A stretch of 64,000 nucleotides of DNA from Janibacter sp. CX7. GTDB lineage: Bacteria; Actinomycetota; Actinomycetes; Actinomycetales; Dermatophilaceae. Under the pieces are notes generated by a model. That model saw only the letters and a list, made by a program, of their open reading frames with translations, searched no databases and was not told the origin of the DNA. Location of the stretch: the NCBI RefSeq assembly GCF_024362365.1, contig NZ_CP101464.1, positions 1,736,001 to 1,800,000 of the forward strand, in the 5' to 3' direction. This document shows, one piece after another, positions 53,228-61,921 of the stretch (the first letter of the stretch is position 1; every line of letters begins with the position of its first letter). The translations under genes were made by a program, and so were the position numbers.

Positions 53228-54795
53228 GAGGCACCCCCGACGGGTCGCACGGCGCGCGCGGACGCGACCGCGGCGAGCGCGGCCCCGGCCTTGTGCACCG
53301 TCTCCTCCTGCTCGAGGCTCGGCACCGAGTCGGCGACGATGCCGGCACCGGCCTGCACGTGGGCCCGCCCGTCCTTGACGAGCGCGGTGCGGATGGCGAT
53401 GGCCATGTCCATGTCGCCGTGGAAGTCGAGATAGCCGACGACCCCGCCGTAGACCCCGCGGCGACTGCGCTCGTAGTGCTCGATGAGCTGCAGGGCGCGC
53501 GGCTTGGGCGCACCCGAGAGCGTGCCGGCGGGGAAGGTGGCCACGAGGACGTCGAAGGCGTTGACCCCCTTCGCCATCTCGCCGACGACGGTCGACTCGA
53601 GGTGGATGACGTGGCTGTAGCGGCGCAGGTTCATGAACTCGACGCACTCGACGGTGCCGGCTGAGCAGACCCGCTGCAGGTCGTTGCGGCCGAGGTCGAC
53701 GAGCATGAGGTGCTCGGCTCGCTCCTTGGGGTCCTCGATGAGGTCCTCCTCGAGCTGGAGGTCCTGCTCCGGGGTCTTGCCCCGGGGACGGGTGCCGGCG
53801 ATGGGGTGGGTGATCGCCCGGCGGCCGGTCACCTTGACGAGCGCCTCCGGCGAGGAGCCGACGACCTCGTAGACCGACCCGTCGGGGTGCGGCAGCCGCA
53901 CGAAGTACATGTACGGGCTCGGGTTGGACCGCCGCAGCGCGCGGTAGACCTCGAGCGCATCGACGGGGCAGGGGGTGCTGAAGCGCTGCGACAGCACGAC
54001 CTGGAAGACCTCGCCGGAGCGGATGTCCTCCTTGGCCTGCTCGACGATCTCCTCGAAGCGCTCGACCGTCACGTCGCTCTCGACCTCCCTGCGGGCCGCG
54101 GCCGCTGCCTCCGGGTCGACGGTCGCGACCGTGCTCGGGGCCGGGGCCGCGAGCCGCTCGGTCATCGCGTCGAGTCGGGCGACGGCGTCCTGCCAGGCCT
54201 CCTCGACCCGCTCGTCGGTGTCGTCGTAGTTGATCGCATTGGCCACGAGCAGGAGCGAGCCGTCGCTGTGGTCGAGGACGGCGACGTCCGTGGCGAGGAC
54301 CATGCCGAGCTCGGGCACGCCGAGCACGTCGGGCAGCTCGCTCGGCACCCGCTCCCACCGGCGCACGGCGTCGTAGGTGATCGCGCCGACCATGCCGCCG
54401 GTCAGGGGCGGCAGCCCGTCGATGGGGTCGGTCGACAGGGCCTCGAGGGTCGCCCGCAGCGCAGCGGTGGGGTCGCCGTCGGTGGGCACGCCGACGGGCG
54501 GCTCGCCGATCCAGTGCGTCTGCCCGTCGCGCTCGGTGAGCGTCGCGCGGCTCTGCGCGCCGATGATCGACCACCGCGACCACACGCCGCCGTGCTCGGC
54601 CGACTCGAGGAGGAAGGTGCCGGGCGCGTCCCCCGCGAGCTTGCGGTAGACGCCGACCGGGGTCTCGCCGTCGGCGACGAGGCGTCGCACGACGGGCACG
54701 ACCCGACGGTCCCGGGCGAGGACGCTGAAGGTGTCGAGGTCGGGCCAGGTGCGTCCGGGGGTGAGGTCTGGCACCTCCGTCTGCGGTGCCGTCAC
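53224..54795 (-). CDS. trpE: anthranilate synthase component I
   Basis: Converts chorismate and ammonia to anthranilate, the entry to tryptophan synthesis. It is 523 residues. The N-terminal feedback domain carries [18 protein letters not shown] at about 62-79, in the LLES-type tryptophan-binding site. The catalytic domain has [49 protein letters not shown] and [11 protein letters not shown] near 420-430, and ends [15 protein letters not shown]. No trpG is adjacent. GTG at 54795 overlaps the hisI stop, so no leader peptide or attenuator can lie directly before trpE. Confidence 0.98.
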   Translation of the reverse strand: MTAPQTEVPDLTPGRTWPDLDTFSVLARDRRVVPVVRRLVADGETPVGVYRKLAGDAPGTFLLESAEHGGVWSRWSIIGAQSRATLTERDGQTHWIGEPPVGVPTDGDPTAALRATLEALSTDPIDGLPPLTGGMVGAITYDAVRRWERVPSELPDVLGVPELGMVLATDVAVLDHSDGSLLLVANAINYDDTDERVEEAWQDAVARLDAMTERLAAPAPSTVATVDPEAAAAARREVESDVTVERFEEIVEQAKEDIRSGEVFQVVLSQRFSTPCPVDALEVYRALRRSNPSPYMYFVRLPHPDGSVYEVVGSSPEALVKVTGRRAITHPIAGTRPRGKTPEQDLQLEEDLIEDPKERAEHLMLVDLGRNDLQRVCSAGTVECVEFMNLRRYSHVIHLESTVVGEMAKGVNAFDVLVATFPAGTLSGAPKPRALQLIEHYERSRRGVYGGVVGYLDFHGDMDMAIAIRTALVKDGRAHVQAGAGIVADSVPSLEQEETVHKAGAALAAVASARAVRPVGGAS

Positions 54796-55166
54796 GCCGT
54801 CGCCCCCACGCTCGCACCGAGGTCGCCGGCGTCGAAGCAGGTGCGGTCGCCGGTGTGGCAGGCCGCGCCGACCTGGTCGACCTGCACGAGGAGGGCATCG
54901 CCGTCGCAGTCGAGGGCGACCGAGCGCACGTGCTGCACGTGGCCCGAGGTGTCGCCCTTGCGCCAGTACTCCTGCCGGCTGCGGGACCAGAAGGTCACCC
55001 GACCGCTCGTCAGCGTGCGGTGCAGGGCCTCGTCGTCCATAAAGCCGAGCATGAGCACCTCTCGGGTGTCGTGCTGCTGGACGATCGCGGCGACGAGACC
55101 GGCGGGGTCCCGGCTCAGCCGGTCGGCGATCTCGGGGGGCAGGGGCGAGGTCGAAGGGGTGGACAC
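54792..55166 (-). CDS. hisI: phosphoribosyl-AMP cyclohydrolase
   Basis: Opens the adenine ring of PR-AMP in the third step of histidine synthesis. The 124-residue protein has [33 protein letters not shown] and the metal-binding [21 protein letters not shown], with Asp and Cys ligands. It is the stand-alone form (hisE is separate at 58.6 kb). GTG at 55166 lies 6 nt after CAGAAT, so it is probably leaderless, and it opens the nine-gene operon running to lgt. Confidence 0.96.
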   Translation of the reverse strand: MSTPSTSPLPPEIADRLSRDPAGLVAAIVQQHDTREVLMLGFMDDEALHRTLTSGRVTFWSRSRQEYWRKGDTSGHVQHVRSVALDCDGDALLVQVDQVGAACHTGDRTCFDAGDLGASVGATA

Positions 55167-55172
55167 CCCCGC

Positions 55173-55178
55173 ATTCTG
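55173..55178 (-). promoter_or_regulatory. -10 box of the hisI-trp operon (leaderless)
   Basis: CAGAAT, with TGC before it resembling an extended -10, ends 6 nt before the hisI GTG. Confidence 0.4.
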
Positions 55179-55261
55179 GCACTCGCTCGCGTCGCGTCGC
55201 CGAGGTGCCCGGGGTTACCCTGCGACGTCAGACAGACCGTCCACCGGCCGAGGAGGCCCAC

Positions 55262-55900
55262 GTGATCCGCCATGCACGCGCCGAGCGCCTCGCCCTGTGC
55301 GACACCCTCCTCGAGGTCGGCCCCGACGTGCCGACCCTGTGCGGCACGTGGACGAGCGCCGACCTGCTGGCCCACCTCCTCGTCCGCGAGGGGCGCCCGG
55401 ACCTGGCCGCGGGGATCTTCGCCGCTCCGCTGGCCGGCCGCACCGAGGCCGCGATGGCCGGCCTGCTGGCGAAGCACGACTTCGGTGACCTCGTCGAGCG
55501 GCTGCGCCAGGGGCCGCCGCGCCTGCACCCGGCGCGGGTGCCGGCCGTCGACGAGCAGATGAACCTCGTCGAGATGTTCATCCACCACGAGGACGTCCTG
55601 CGGGCGCAGCTCGGCGCGCCCCGGCGCACCCTCAGCAGCGAGATGACCTCGGCCCTCGGTGACCGCCTGGGCCTCATGGGCCGGATGCTCTTCCGCAGTG
55701 CGAAGGGGGTCGACCTCGCCCTCGTCACCGCCAAGCGGCGCACGAAGGTCGGCTCGGGCAACGGCCCGGTCGTCGAGATCCACGGCCGACCCGGCGAGAT
55801 CCTGCTCTTCGGCTACGGCCGGCAGGCGGTCGCGGAGGTCGAGCTCATCGGCCCGCCCGATGCGGTCGAGACGGTCCGCACCGGCAGCTACGAGGTCTGA
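55262..55900 (+). CDS. TIGR03085-type / DinB-like metal-binding protein
   Basis: A 212-residue protein of the maleylpyruvate-isomerase/DinB-like fold. The N-terminal helix bundle begins RHARAERLALCDTLLEVGPD, then LCGTWTSADLLAHLLVREGR, where the His is the expected first metal ligand, and MNLVEMFIHHEDVLRAQ, which supplies the others. This matches the TIGR03085 group, thought to use mycothiol. GTG at 55262 has GAGGAGG 5 nt upstream, and a TACCCT -10 at 55215-55220 lies between it and hisI. It sits between hisF and hisI without an obvious link to histidine. Confidence 0.85.
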   Translation: MIRHARAERLALCDTLLEVGPDVPTLCGTWTSADLLAHLLVREGRPDLAAGIFAAPLAGRTEAAMAGLLAKHDFGDLVERLRQGPPRLHPARVPAVDEQMNLVEMFIHHEDVLRAQLGAPRRTLSSEMTSALGDRLGLMGRMLFRSAKGVDLALVTAKRRTKVGSGNGPVVEIHGRPGEILLFGYGRQAVAEVELIGPPDAVETVRTGSYEV

Positions 55901-55918
55901 GCAGCCGGTCGGCGCGGC

Positions 55919-56707
55919 TCAGTCGGCGCGGCCGCGCCGCACCGGGTGCCCGGCCGCGTCGAGGGCGTCCTTGACCTCACCGATCGTCACCTCGCCGAAG
56001 TGGAAGATGCTCGCCGCGAGCACCGCATCGGCCCCGGCCTCGACCGCCGGCGGCATGTGCTCGGCGGCGCCGGCCCCACCGCTGGCGATGACCGGGATGC
56101 CCACCTCGGCGCGCACGGCCCGGATCAGCTCGAGGTCGAAGCCCGCCTTGGTGCCGTCGGCGTCCATGGAGTTGAGCAGGATCTCCCCCGCCCCGAGCTC
56201 GGCGGCGCGGGCGCACCACTCGATGGCGTCGAGCCCCGTGCGGGTCCGACCGCCGTGGGTCGTCACCTCGAACCCGCCTGCGGCAGAGCCGTCCTCGCGG
56301 GTGCGTCGGCGCACGTCGGCCGACAGCACCAGCACCTGGGCGCCGAAGCGGTCGGCGACCTCGCTGATGAGCTCGGGCCGCGCGATGGCGGCCGTGTTGA
56401 CCCCGACCTTGTCGGCGCCGCAGCGCAGCAGCCGGTCGACGTCGTCGACGGTGCGCACTCCCCCGCCGACCGTGAGCGGGATGAAGACCTCCTCGGCCGT
56501 GCGCGTCACGACGTCGTAGGTCGTCGCCCGGTCGGAGCTGCTCGCCGTGACGTCGAGGAAGGTCAGCTCGTCGGCCCCCTGCTGCCCGTAGCGCCGGGCG
56601 AGCTCGACAGGGTCACCGGCATCACGCAGGTGCTCGAAGTTGACGCCCTTGACGACCCGTCCGGCGTCGACGTCGAGGCACGGGATGACACGCACGGCGA
56701 GAGACAC
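55919..56707 (-). CDS. hisF: imidazole glycerol phosphate synthase cyclase subunit
   Basis: The synthase subunit that uses ammonia from HisH to make IGP and AICAR. The 262-residue barrel starts [20 protein letters not shown] with the catalytic Asp11-type residue, then [28 protein letters not shown] and a second Asp in [23 protein letters not shown] at 56707 is 7 nt after TAGGCT (leaderless). hisH and hisA are not in the window. Confidence 0.97.
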   Translation of the reverse strand: MSLAVRVIPCLDVDAGRVVKGVNFEHLRDAGDPVELARRYGQQGADELTFLDVTASSSDRATTYDVVTRTAEEVFIPLTVGGGVRTVDDVDRLLRCGADKVGVNTAAIARPELISEVADRFGAQVLVLSADVRRRTREDGSAAGGFEVTTHGGRTRTGLDAIEWCARAAELGAGEILLNSMDADGTKAGFDLELIRAVRAEVGIPVIASGGAGAAEHMPPAVEAGADAVLAASIFHFGEVTIGEVKDALDAAGHPVRRGRAD

Positions 56708-56714
56708 GCGGGGC

Positions 56715-56720
56715 AGCCTA
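56715..56720 (-). promoter_or_regulatory. -10 box of hisF (leaderless)
   Basis: TAGGCT ends 7 nt before the hisF GTG, in an 82-bp divergent region with the kinase gene. Confidence 0.5.
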
Positions 56721-56776
56721 CCTAGCAGGGCGAAGGGAGCACCGCCGCCGGTCACGTGGTGGGCCGGGCCGGCGGC

Positions 56777-56782
56777 TACGCT
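56777..56782 (+). promoter_or_regulatory. -10 box of the small kinase (leaderless)
   Basis: TACGCT ends 7 nt before the GTG at 56790. Confidence 0.45.
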
Positions 56783-56789
56783 CCGTGCG

Positions 56790-57338
56790 GTGCCCGCCCT
56801 TCGTCAGGTCCTCGACCACGCCGCCACGGCACCGCCCTCGTGCGGCCGGGTCCACGTCATCGCCGTCGACGGGCGCAGCGGCTCCGGCAAGACCTCCCTC
56901 GCCCGCGAGGTCGCAGCCGCGTGGGAGGCGCCGGTGGTCTCGATGGACTCGATCTATCCCGGCTGGTCCGGGCTGGCCGCTGCCACGGGCCTGCTCGTCG
57001 AGCACGTGCTGCTCCCCCTGACCCGCGGCGAGGACCCGATCGTCCCGACGTGGGACTGGCTCGCCGACCGACCCGGCCCGCGGATCCCGCTCGAGGTCGA
57101 CGCGCGGCTCGTCGTCGAGGGCTGCGGGAGCACGGTGGGCGCGGCGGCCCCCTTCGCCGGCACGCGGGTGTGGCTCGACGGGGCGCCGGAGCTGCGCCGG
57201 GCGCGGGCGATCGCGCGTGACGGAGCGGTCTTCGAGGCCCACTGGGAGATGTGGGCCGCGCAGGAGGAGGCGGTCTTCGGGGCGGACGGCACCCGCAACC
57301 GGGCCCACCTGGTGCTGGAGCCGCTCAGCGGTCGATGA
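56790..57338 (+). CDS. P-loop uridine kinase-like protein
   Basis: A 182-residue NTPase/kinase. Walker A is [12 protein letters not shown] at about 27-38, a SMDSIYPGW segment follows at the position of the Walker B-like aspartate, [12 protein letters not shown] comes next, and RLVVEGCGS strand. The C-terminal half carries [18 protein letters not shown], a LID-like basic helix. The pattern is that of the uridine kinase/phosphoribulokinase group, commonly annotated only as ATP-binding protein in actinobacteria. GTG at 56790 lies 7 nt after TACGCT. It converges with and overlaps the PH-domain gene by 14 bp. Confidence 0.83.
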   Translation: MPALRQVLDHAATAPPSCGRVHVIAVDGRSGSGKTSLAREVAAAWEAPVVSMDSIYPGWSGLAAATGLLVEHVLLPLTRGEDPIVPTWDWLADRPGPRIPLEVDARLVVEGCGSTVGAAAPFAGTRVWLDGAPELRRARAIARDGAVFEAHWEMWAAQEEAVFGADGTRNRAHLVLEPLSGR

Positions 57339-57750
57339 GGTCCGCCAGGCGCTGTGCCTCGTCGACCGAGCCCGCGCCGTCAGAGCGCTGGATCGCCATG
57401 ACCGCCATGTCGAGGCCGTCGGCGAGGTCGATGCGCGGCCACGGCATCCCCTGGGAGAAGCGCACGGCCGTGATCTGCTCCCACGGCACGAGCTCGCCGG
57501 GCCCGAGGTTGCGCACGTAGAGCCCCTCGGCGGTCGGCCGGGCGTGGATCGTCGCGTAGCGCGACATGAGCGCGGCGACACCGACCCCGATGCCGATGCA
57601 CGTCAGCTGGTCCATGATCTCGTAGCGGTCGGGCAGGCTGAGCGCGAGCAGCACCGACCCGACGAGGGTCGCGACGCCGAGGACCGTCGCGACCCACCGC
57701 CCGCGGGTGGGACGGAAGACGGCGGCGGCGGCGCGGTCGGGGGCGGTCAC
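57325..57750 (-). CDS. PH-domain membrane protein
   Basis: A 141-residue protein with two N-terminal helices (about 18-38 and 45-60) followed by a bacterial PH-like beta domain containing GLYVRNLGPGELVPWEQI at about 75-92 and FSQGMPWPRIDL. Such small proteins are common next to hisG or hisE in actinobacteria, without a known function. GTG at 57750 overlaps the hisG stop (GTGA), so it is co-translated with hisG. Its 3' end overlaps the convergent kinase gene. Confidence 0.82.
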   Translation of the reverse strand: MTAPDRAAAAVFRPTRGRWVATVLGVATLVGSVLLALSLPDRYEIMDQLTCIGIGVGVAALMSRYATIHARPTAEGLYVRNLGPGELVPWEQITAVRFSQGMPWPRIDLADGLDMAVMAIQRSDGAGSVDEAQRLADLIDR

Positions 57751-58586
57751 AGTCGGCACGCGGTGATCTCGGTAACGAGGATGGCCCTGGCGCCGAGGTC
57801 GTAGAGCTCGTCCATGATCCGGTTGGTCCGACCCCGGGGCACCATCGAGCGCACCGCGCACCAGCTCTCGTCGTGCAGGGTGCTGACCGTCGGCGACTCG
57901 AGGCCCGGTGTCAGCTGCACCGCCTGCTCGACGATGGCGGCCGGGCAGTCGTAGTCGAGCAGGACGTACTCGCGGGCCGTGACGACGCCGGTGAGGCGAC
58001 GGTGGAGGACGTCGATTCCCCCTTCGCTCGCGTCCGCGCGGCGGATGAGCACGGCCTCGCTGCGCAGGATCGGCTCGCCGAAGACCTCGAGCCCCTGCTG
58101 GCGCAGGGTCGTGCCGGTCTCGACGACGTCGGCGATCGCGTCGGCGACGCCGAGGGTGATGGCGGTCTCGACGGCGCCGTCGAGACGCACGACGTCGGCG
58201 GTGACCCCCTTCGCCTCGAGGTGCGAGCGCACGAGGCCGGCATAGGAGGTGGCCACGCGACGACCGTCGAGGTCGGCGGCGCTGCTCGCCTCGCCGGGGC
58301 GGCCGGCGAAGCGGAAGGTCGAGCCGCCGAAGCCCAGACCCATGACCTCGGTGGCCGTGGAGCCGGAGTCGAGGAGCAGGTCGCGGCCGGTGATGCCGGC
58401 GTCGACCTGGCCCTTGCCGACGTAGAGGGCGACGTCACGCGGACGCAGGTAGAAGAACTCGACGTCGTTGTCCTGGTCGGCGACGATCAGCTCCTTGCTG
58501 TCGCGGCGGACGCGGTAGCCCGCCTCGCGGAGCATCTCGACGGTCGGTTCGGACAGGGAGCCCTTGTTGGGGACGGCGATGCGCAC
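57747..58586 (-). CDS. hisG: ATP phosphoribosyltransferase (long form)
   Basis: The first, feedback-inhibited step of histidine synthesis. The 279-residue HisG-L has catalytic domains with RIAVPNKGSLSEPTVEMLRE, DAGITGRDLLLDSG, VDVV-type IADVVETGTTLRQQGLEV (PRPP-binding) and a C-terminal ACT-like histidine-binding domain, starting near residue 205. GTG at 58586, with GAGAGGAC about 6 nt upstream, 10 nt after hisE. Confidence 0.97.
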   Translation of the reverse strand: MRIAVPNKGSLSEPTVEMLREAGYRVRRDSKELIVADQDNDVEFFYLRPRDVALYVGKGQVDAGITGRDLLLDSGSTATEVMGLGFGGSTFRFAGRPGEASSAADLDGRRVATSYAGLVRSHLEAKGVTADVVRLDGAVETAITLGVADAIADVVETGTTLRQQGLEVFGEPILRSEAVLIRRADASEGGIDVLHRRLTGVVTAREYVLLDYDCPAAIVEQAVQLTPGLESPTVSTLHDESWCAVRSMVPRGRTNRIMDELYDLGARAILVTEITACRL

Positions 58587-58596
58587 GGGAGTCCTC

Positions 58597-58860
58597 TCAG
58601 AGGTGGGTGTAGACGTCCTCGACGGTGAGCCCACCGTCGATCATGAGGACCTGCAGGTGGTAGAGCAGCTGGCTGATCTCCTCGGCCAGCTCCTCCTTGC
58701 TCTGGTACTCGGCCGCCATCCACACCTCGGCGGCCTCCTCGACGACCTTCTTGCCGATGGCATGGGTCCCCGCGTCGAGCTGGGCCACGGTGCCCGAGCC
58801 CTCGGGCCGCTCGGCTGCCTTGCGGGTGAGTTCGTCGAAGAGGCTCTCGAAGGTCTTCAC
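58597..58860 (-). CDS. hisE: phosphoribosyl-ATP pyrophosphatase
   Basis: Removes pyrophosphate from PR-ATP in the second step of histidine synthesis. The all-helical 87-residue MazG-like protein has [30 protein letters not shown] and [16 protein letters not shown], with the E-E-x-x-E metal-binding helix. GTG at 58860 is 8 nt after TAGTCT; the TAG of that box is also the pnuC-family stop codon. It can thus be expressed without the riboswitch-controlled transporter. Confidence 0.96.
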   Translation of the reverse strand: MKTFESLFDELTRKAAERPEGSGTVAQLDAGTHAIGKKVVEEAAEVWMAAEYQSKEELAEEISQLLYHLQVLMIDGGLTVEDVYTHL

Positions 58861-58868
58861 AGGGCCCC

Positions 58869-58874
58869 AGACTA
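58869..58874 (-). promoter_or_regulatory. -10 box of hisE embedded in the transporter stop codon
   Basis: TAGTCT ends 8 nt before the hisE GTG, with the TAG being the stop of the gene upstream, as at trpC. Confidence 0.4.
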
Positions 58875-59585
58875 GTTGGCGAGCACGGTGGACTCGTCCA
58901 CGGGCTCACGGTCCGGACGCTCCGTGCGCGAGGCACGCAGCCACACGACGAAGCCGTAGAGGACGAAGCCCGCGTAGACGGCGTAGAGGACGGCCGTCGG
59001 CAGGTAGCCGCTCGTCCACAGCAGCGGCACGCCGACGAGGTCGACGCCGATCCAGATGAGCCAGAACTCGTTCCACCCGCGGGCCATCGCATAGGTCGCC
59101 AGGAGCGAGCCCATGAAGATCCACGCATCGGCCACGTGGTACCAGCGCGGGGCGGGCCACCCGGCGCCGAGCATCGTGAAGACCTGTTGGGCCACCGCGA
59201 TGCCGATGACCATCATCACGGCCAGGCCGGCGCGCTCGCCCCACGTGGCCCACCGCGGGGTGATCGCGTGGGCGTCACCCGTGTGCTGCTCGCGCTTGAC
59301 CTGCCGCCAGCGCCACCAGCCGTAGACCGAGGTGATGATGAAGAAGATCTGCCGGGCCGACTGGCCGAAGAGCGGCGCCTTGTCGTCGACGCCCAGCGTG
59401 ATGCCGATGTAGACGAAGAAGAGGATGACGTTGCCGACGATCCCGATCGGCCAGGCCCAGACCTTGCGGAGCATGCCGCCGACCGCCGAGGCCAAGCCGA
59501 AGCCGATGCCGATGACCTCCATGAGGGAGAGCCGGTAGCCGGCGATGTCGACGCCGGCCGAGTAGATCCATTCGATGATGGACAT
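58872..59585 (-). CDS. pnuX: PnuC-family transporter, probably riboflavin (PnuX-type)
   Basis: A 237-residue membrane protein with about seven helices. It has the family blocks [20 protein letters not shown] at about 30-50, [13 protein letters not shown] after the third helix (the WxxW motif) and [20 protein letters not shown]. PnuC members move nicotinamide riboside, thiamine or riboflavin by facilitated diffusion. An FMN riboswitch immediately upstream makes riboflavin/FMN the likely substrate, as for PnuX of corynebacteria; this rests on regulation, not on binding residues. ATG at 59585. Confidence 0.87.
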   Translation of the reverse strand: MSIIEWIYSAGVDIAGYRLSLMEVIGIGFGLASAVGGMLRKVWAWPIGIVGNVILFFVYIGITLGVDDKAPLFGQSARQIFFIITSVYGWWRWRQVKREQHTGDAHAITPRWATWGERAGLAVMMVIGIAVAQQVFTMLGAGWPAPRWYHVADAWIFMGSLLATYAMARGWNEFWLIWIGVDLVGVPLLWTSGYLPTAVLYAVYAGFVLYGFVVWLRASRTERPDREPVDESTVLAN

Positions 59586-59597
59586 GGGTGATCCGAT

Positions 59598-59725
59598 CCG
59601 CGCGCGCCGCTCCCGTCCGGACTGTCACCGTCGGCCCCGGGGTTCTGTTACCGGAGTTCACCGCCTGCCGCAGCAGTCGGGTCGCGGGCTCTCACCGCCG
59701 GTGCGGAGTTTCACCGCGTCACGTG
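59598..59725 (-). promoter_or_regulatory. FMN riboswitch (RFN element)
   Basis: Read on the minus strand, the RFN landmarks occur in order: GCGGTGAAACTCCGC, ACCGGCGGTGAGAGCCCGCGA, a variable hairpin, GCGGTGAACTCCGG, then GGGCCGACGGTGACAGTCCG. The conserved bases match closely and end 13-15 nt before the ATG of the PnuC-family gene. With FMN bound the element would switch the transporter off, probably by hiding the ribosome-binding region, since no separate terminator is evident. Confidence 0.93.
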
Positions 59726-59797
59726 GCACGTGCACGACCATTGTCCGAAGGGAGGGTCCGCGCGGCAATTCGGTGGTGCCGTGAAACGCGACACCCG

Positions 59798-59803
59798 CAC
59801 ACT
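59798..59803 (+). promoter_or_regulatory. possible -10 box of the gene at 59810
   Basis: CACACT lies 6 nt before the ATG. It is a weaker match than the other leaderless boxes. Confidence 0.3.
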
Positions 59804-59809
59804 GGGCCC

Positions 59810-60667
59810 ATGGAGCTGACCGAGCAGTCCTTCCGTGCGCTGGCGCGCAGCTCGCCGTGGCGGTGGCGCTCCGTGCACCTCGTGCGCGAGGTCGGCGGCC
59901 CCGTGGGCGAAGGGGACGTCGAAGCCGTGATCCGGCGACCGCACCTCATGCGGGTGGTCGCCGACGGCGAGGTGCACGTGGTGCGGGACGGACCGACGCG
60001 GGTCGCGCCCTACACGCGCGACGGCAGGAGTGGCCCCGTCGACGTGCCCACGGCCGCCGATGTCAAGCCCGTGCTCGACGCCGACGGCCTGGTGCGCGTC
60101 CGTCCGGACAGTGCAGTGGTGGGTCTCGACGACCCGATGTGGCAGTCCTACGACTGGGTGGCGATGCTCGACCCGGTCGAGCTCGCGGACGGTTCGCCGT
60201 GGCGGGACCCCGCGACCGGCGCCGACGTCGAGACGCCACCGCTGGCCCCCGAGCCCTACCCCGAGCTGGACCGGCCGACGCGTGTCCCGGTCCCGGGCAC
60301 GCTCGTGTCCGACCTGCGTGCCGGTGACCGGCACGGTCGGGCGACGTGGTGGGCGCGGGTCGTGCCGACGTGGGCCTACGAGCCGCGGTGCAGCTGCTGC
60401 CCGCTGCTGCCGAGCGAGGTCGCGGACCGGCTCGAGCACGACGAGGAGGGGTCCCCCTTCGTCCCGGGGCGCGAGTACCCGTCGGCTCACGACGTCGCGC
60501 TCGACGCGGCCACGGGCATCTGCGTCGAGATCCACGCTGTCGGCGGTCCGCGACCCGGGATCGTGCACGACGTGCGCATCCACGCGGTCGACGAAGCATA
60601 CGGCGACGAGCTCTTCATCGAGCGCAGCCGCTGGCTGCCTCGCGCCCCACGGTTCCGGGGGCGCTGA
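59810..60667 (+). CDS. hypothetical protein with CSCC cluster
   Basis: A 285-residue soluble protein that I do not recognise. It begins MELTEQSFRALARSSPWRWR and has two similar beta-rich stretches, LMRVVADGEVHVVRDGPTR and AATGICVEIHAVGGPR. A PRCSCCPLLPSEVADRLE motif at about 192-208 has three clustered cysteines that could bind a metal. Trp and Asp are frequent. There is no signal peptide or membrane helix. It lies between the FMN riboswitch and the convergent rpe, has its own possible leaderless promoter, and is followed by the hairpin at 60727. Confidence 0.72.
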   Translation: MELTEQSFRALARSSPWRWRSVHLVREVGGPVGEGDVEAVIRRPHLMRVVADGEVHVVRDGPTRVAPYTRDGRSGPVDVPTAADVKPVLDADGLVRVRPDSAVVGLDDPMWQSYDWVAMLDPVELADGSPWRDPATGADVETPPLAPEPYPELDRPTRVPVPGTLVSDLRAGDRHGRATWWARVVPTWAYEPRCSCCPLLPSEVADRLEHDEEGSPFVPGREYPSAHDVALDAATGICVEIHAVGGPRPGIVHDVRIHAVDEAYGDELFIERSRWLPRAPRFRGR

Positions 60668-60726
60668 CCCGGCCGCGGCCGCAGGGTCTCGAAGGAAGGT
60701 GGTGGCGTTGACGTCACCCGACGGCA

Positions 60727-60772
60727 TTGGTGCCACCTGGTTGCCCGGAGAAGGGGGACCAGGTGGCACCAA
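60727..60772. terminator. bidirectional hairpin terminator
   Basis: TTGGTGCCACCTGGT (60727-60741) is mirrored exactly at 60758-60772, a 15-bp stem with a 16-nt loop. It lies between the convergent unknown gene and rpe. The rest of 60668-60853 holds nothing I recognise. Confidence 0.85.
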
Positions 60773-60853
60773 CGCTCCCAACTGCGCAGGCCCCTGTCCG
60801 CCCGCCGCTGCCCGCTCCATCACACGGGTGACGGCCGCGGGCCGGATACCAGG

Positions 60854-61510
60854 TCAGTGCGCGTGCGCCCGGGCCAGCTCGCGCAGCTCGTCGACCGCCG
60901 CGGCGGCCGACTCGGCCCCGTAGACGGCCGACCCGGCGACGAAGACGTCGGCGCCGGCCTCGGCGCACTGCTCGATGGTCTTCGCCGAGACGCCGCCGTC
61001 GACCTGGACCCAGATGTCACCGCCGTGCTTCTTCACGGCCTCGCGCACCTGCGCGACCTTGGGCATCTGGTCGGCCATGAAGGACTGCCCGCCGAAGCCG
61101 GGCTCGACGGTCATGACGAGCACCATGTCGAGCTCGGGCAGGAGCTCCTCGTAGGGGGCGAAGGGGGTCCCCGGCTTGATCGCCATCGACGCCCGGGCGC
61201 CCTGGGCCCGGATGTCGCGGGCGAGCGTCACCGGGTCCTTGGCGGCCTCGATGTGGAAGGTCACGCTCTGCGCGCCCGCCTCGGCGTAGGGCGGTGCCCA
61301 CCGGTCGGGGTCCTCGATCATCAGGTGGCAGTCGATCGGGATCGGGCTGACCTTGAGCAGCGACTCGACGATCGGCAGCCCGAGGGTGAGGTTGGGGACG
61401 AAGTGCGCGTCCATGACGTCGACGTGCGCCCAGTCGGCGTTGTCGATCGCCTGCAGCTCGGACTGCAGGTTGGCGAAGTCGGCGGACAGGATGCTCGGGG
61501 AGATCTGCAC
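60854..61510 (-). CDS. rpe: ribulose-phosphate 3-epimerase
   Basis: Interconverts ribulose 5-phosphate and xylulose 5-phosphate in the pentose phosphate pathway. The 218-residue barrel has the start [28 protein letters not shown] with the metal/catalytic Asp, [28 protein letters not shown] and [13 protein letters not shown] (second catalytic Asp), then AGSAVYGA for phosphate. GTG at 61510 with AAGGAA upstream. It is last in fmt-rsmB-VOC-rpe. Confidence 0.98.
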   Translation of the reverse strand: MQISPSILSADFANLQSELQAIDNADWAHVDVMDAHFVPNLTLGLPIVESLLKVSPIPIDCHLMIEDPDRWAPPYAEAGAQSVTFHIEAAKDPVTLARDIRAQGARASMAIKPGTPFAPYEELLPELDMVLVMTVEPGFGGQSFMADQMPKVAQVREAVKKHGGDIWVQVDGGVSAKTIEQCAEAGADVFVAGSAVYGAESAAAAVDELRELARAHAH

Positions 61511-61535
61511 GAAGTTCCTTGTGGGAGAAGGGCGG

Positions 61536-61919
61536 TCAGCTCTGGTGGATGGACAGGACGTTGCCGACGGTGTCCTCGATCTGGAAGTGCTTCCCGATCG
61601 CGTCGTGCGTCAGCTCGAGGCGGAAGACGATGTCACCGCGCGCGCGGAGCCGCTCGTACTCCGCCTCGACGTCGTGGACGGCGAGCATGAGCGCGGTCAG
61701 ACCCTCCCGGAACTGGTGCTCCTGGAAGCGGCGGGTGATCTCGTCGGTGATCGGCTCGAGGTTGATCTGACAGCCCATCTCCCACCCGGTGCTCGGGCCG
61801 AGGATGTAGAGCTGCTCGGAGTGGACGACGAGGGCGTCGCGCCAGCCGAGGACCTGCGTGTAGAAGTCGTAGGCCTTGGGGCCGTCGTTGACGTGGATGC
61901 CGGCGACGAGGACGCGCAC
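61536..61919 (-). CDS. VOC-family (glyoxalase/dioxygenase-like) protein
   Basis: A 127-residue protein with two beta-alpha-beta-beta-beta units of the vicinal oxygen chelate fold. It starts [20 protein letters not shown], and the second half has [20 protein letters not shown] then [19 protein letters not shown] His near residue 9 and a Glu near 120 could be metal ligands. Substrate unknown. GTG at 61919 begins 2 nt after the rsmB stop, with AGAAGG upstream. Confidence 0.87.
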   Translation of the reverse strand: MRVLVAGIHVNDGPKAYDFYTQVLGWRDALVVHSEQLYILGPSTGWEMGCQINLEPITDEITRRFQEHQFREGLTALMLAVHDVEAEYERLRARGDIVFRLELTHDAIGKHFQIEDTVGNVLSIHQS

Positions 61920-61921
61920 GG

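Noticed and set aside
54790..54830. Tryptophan attenuator or leader peptide before trpE
   Set aside because: trpE overlaps the hisI stop by 4 nt, so there is no room, and no Trp-codon run is visible before hisI.
57325..57338. Kinase/PH-domain overlap as an assembly error
   Set aside because: A 14-bp tail-to-tail overlap is ordinary in this compact genome, and both C-termini look intact.
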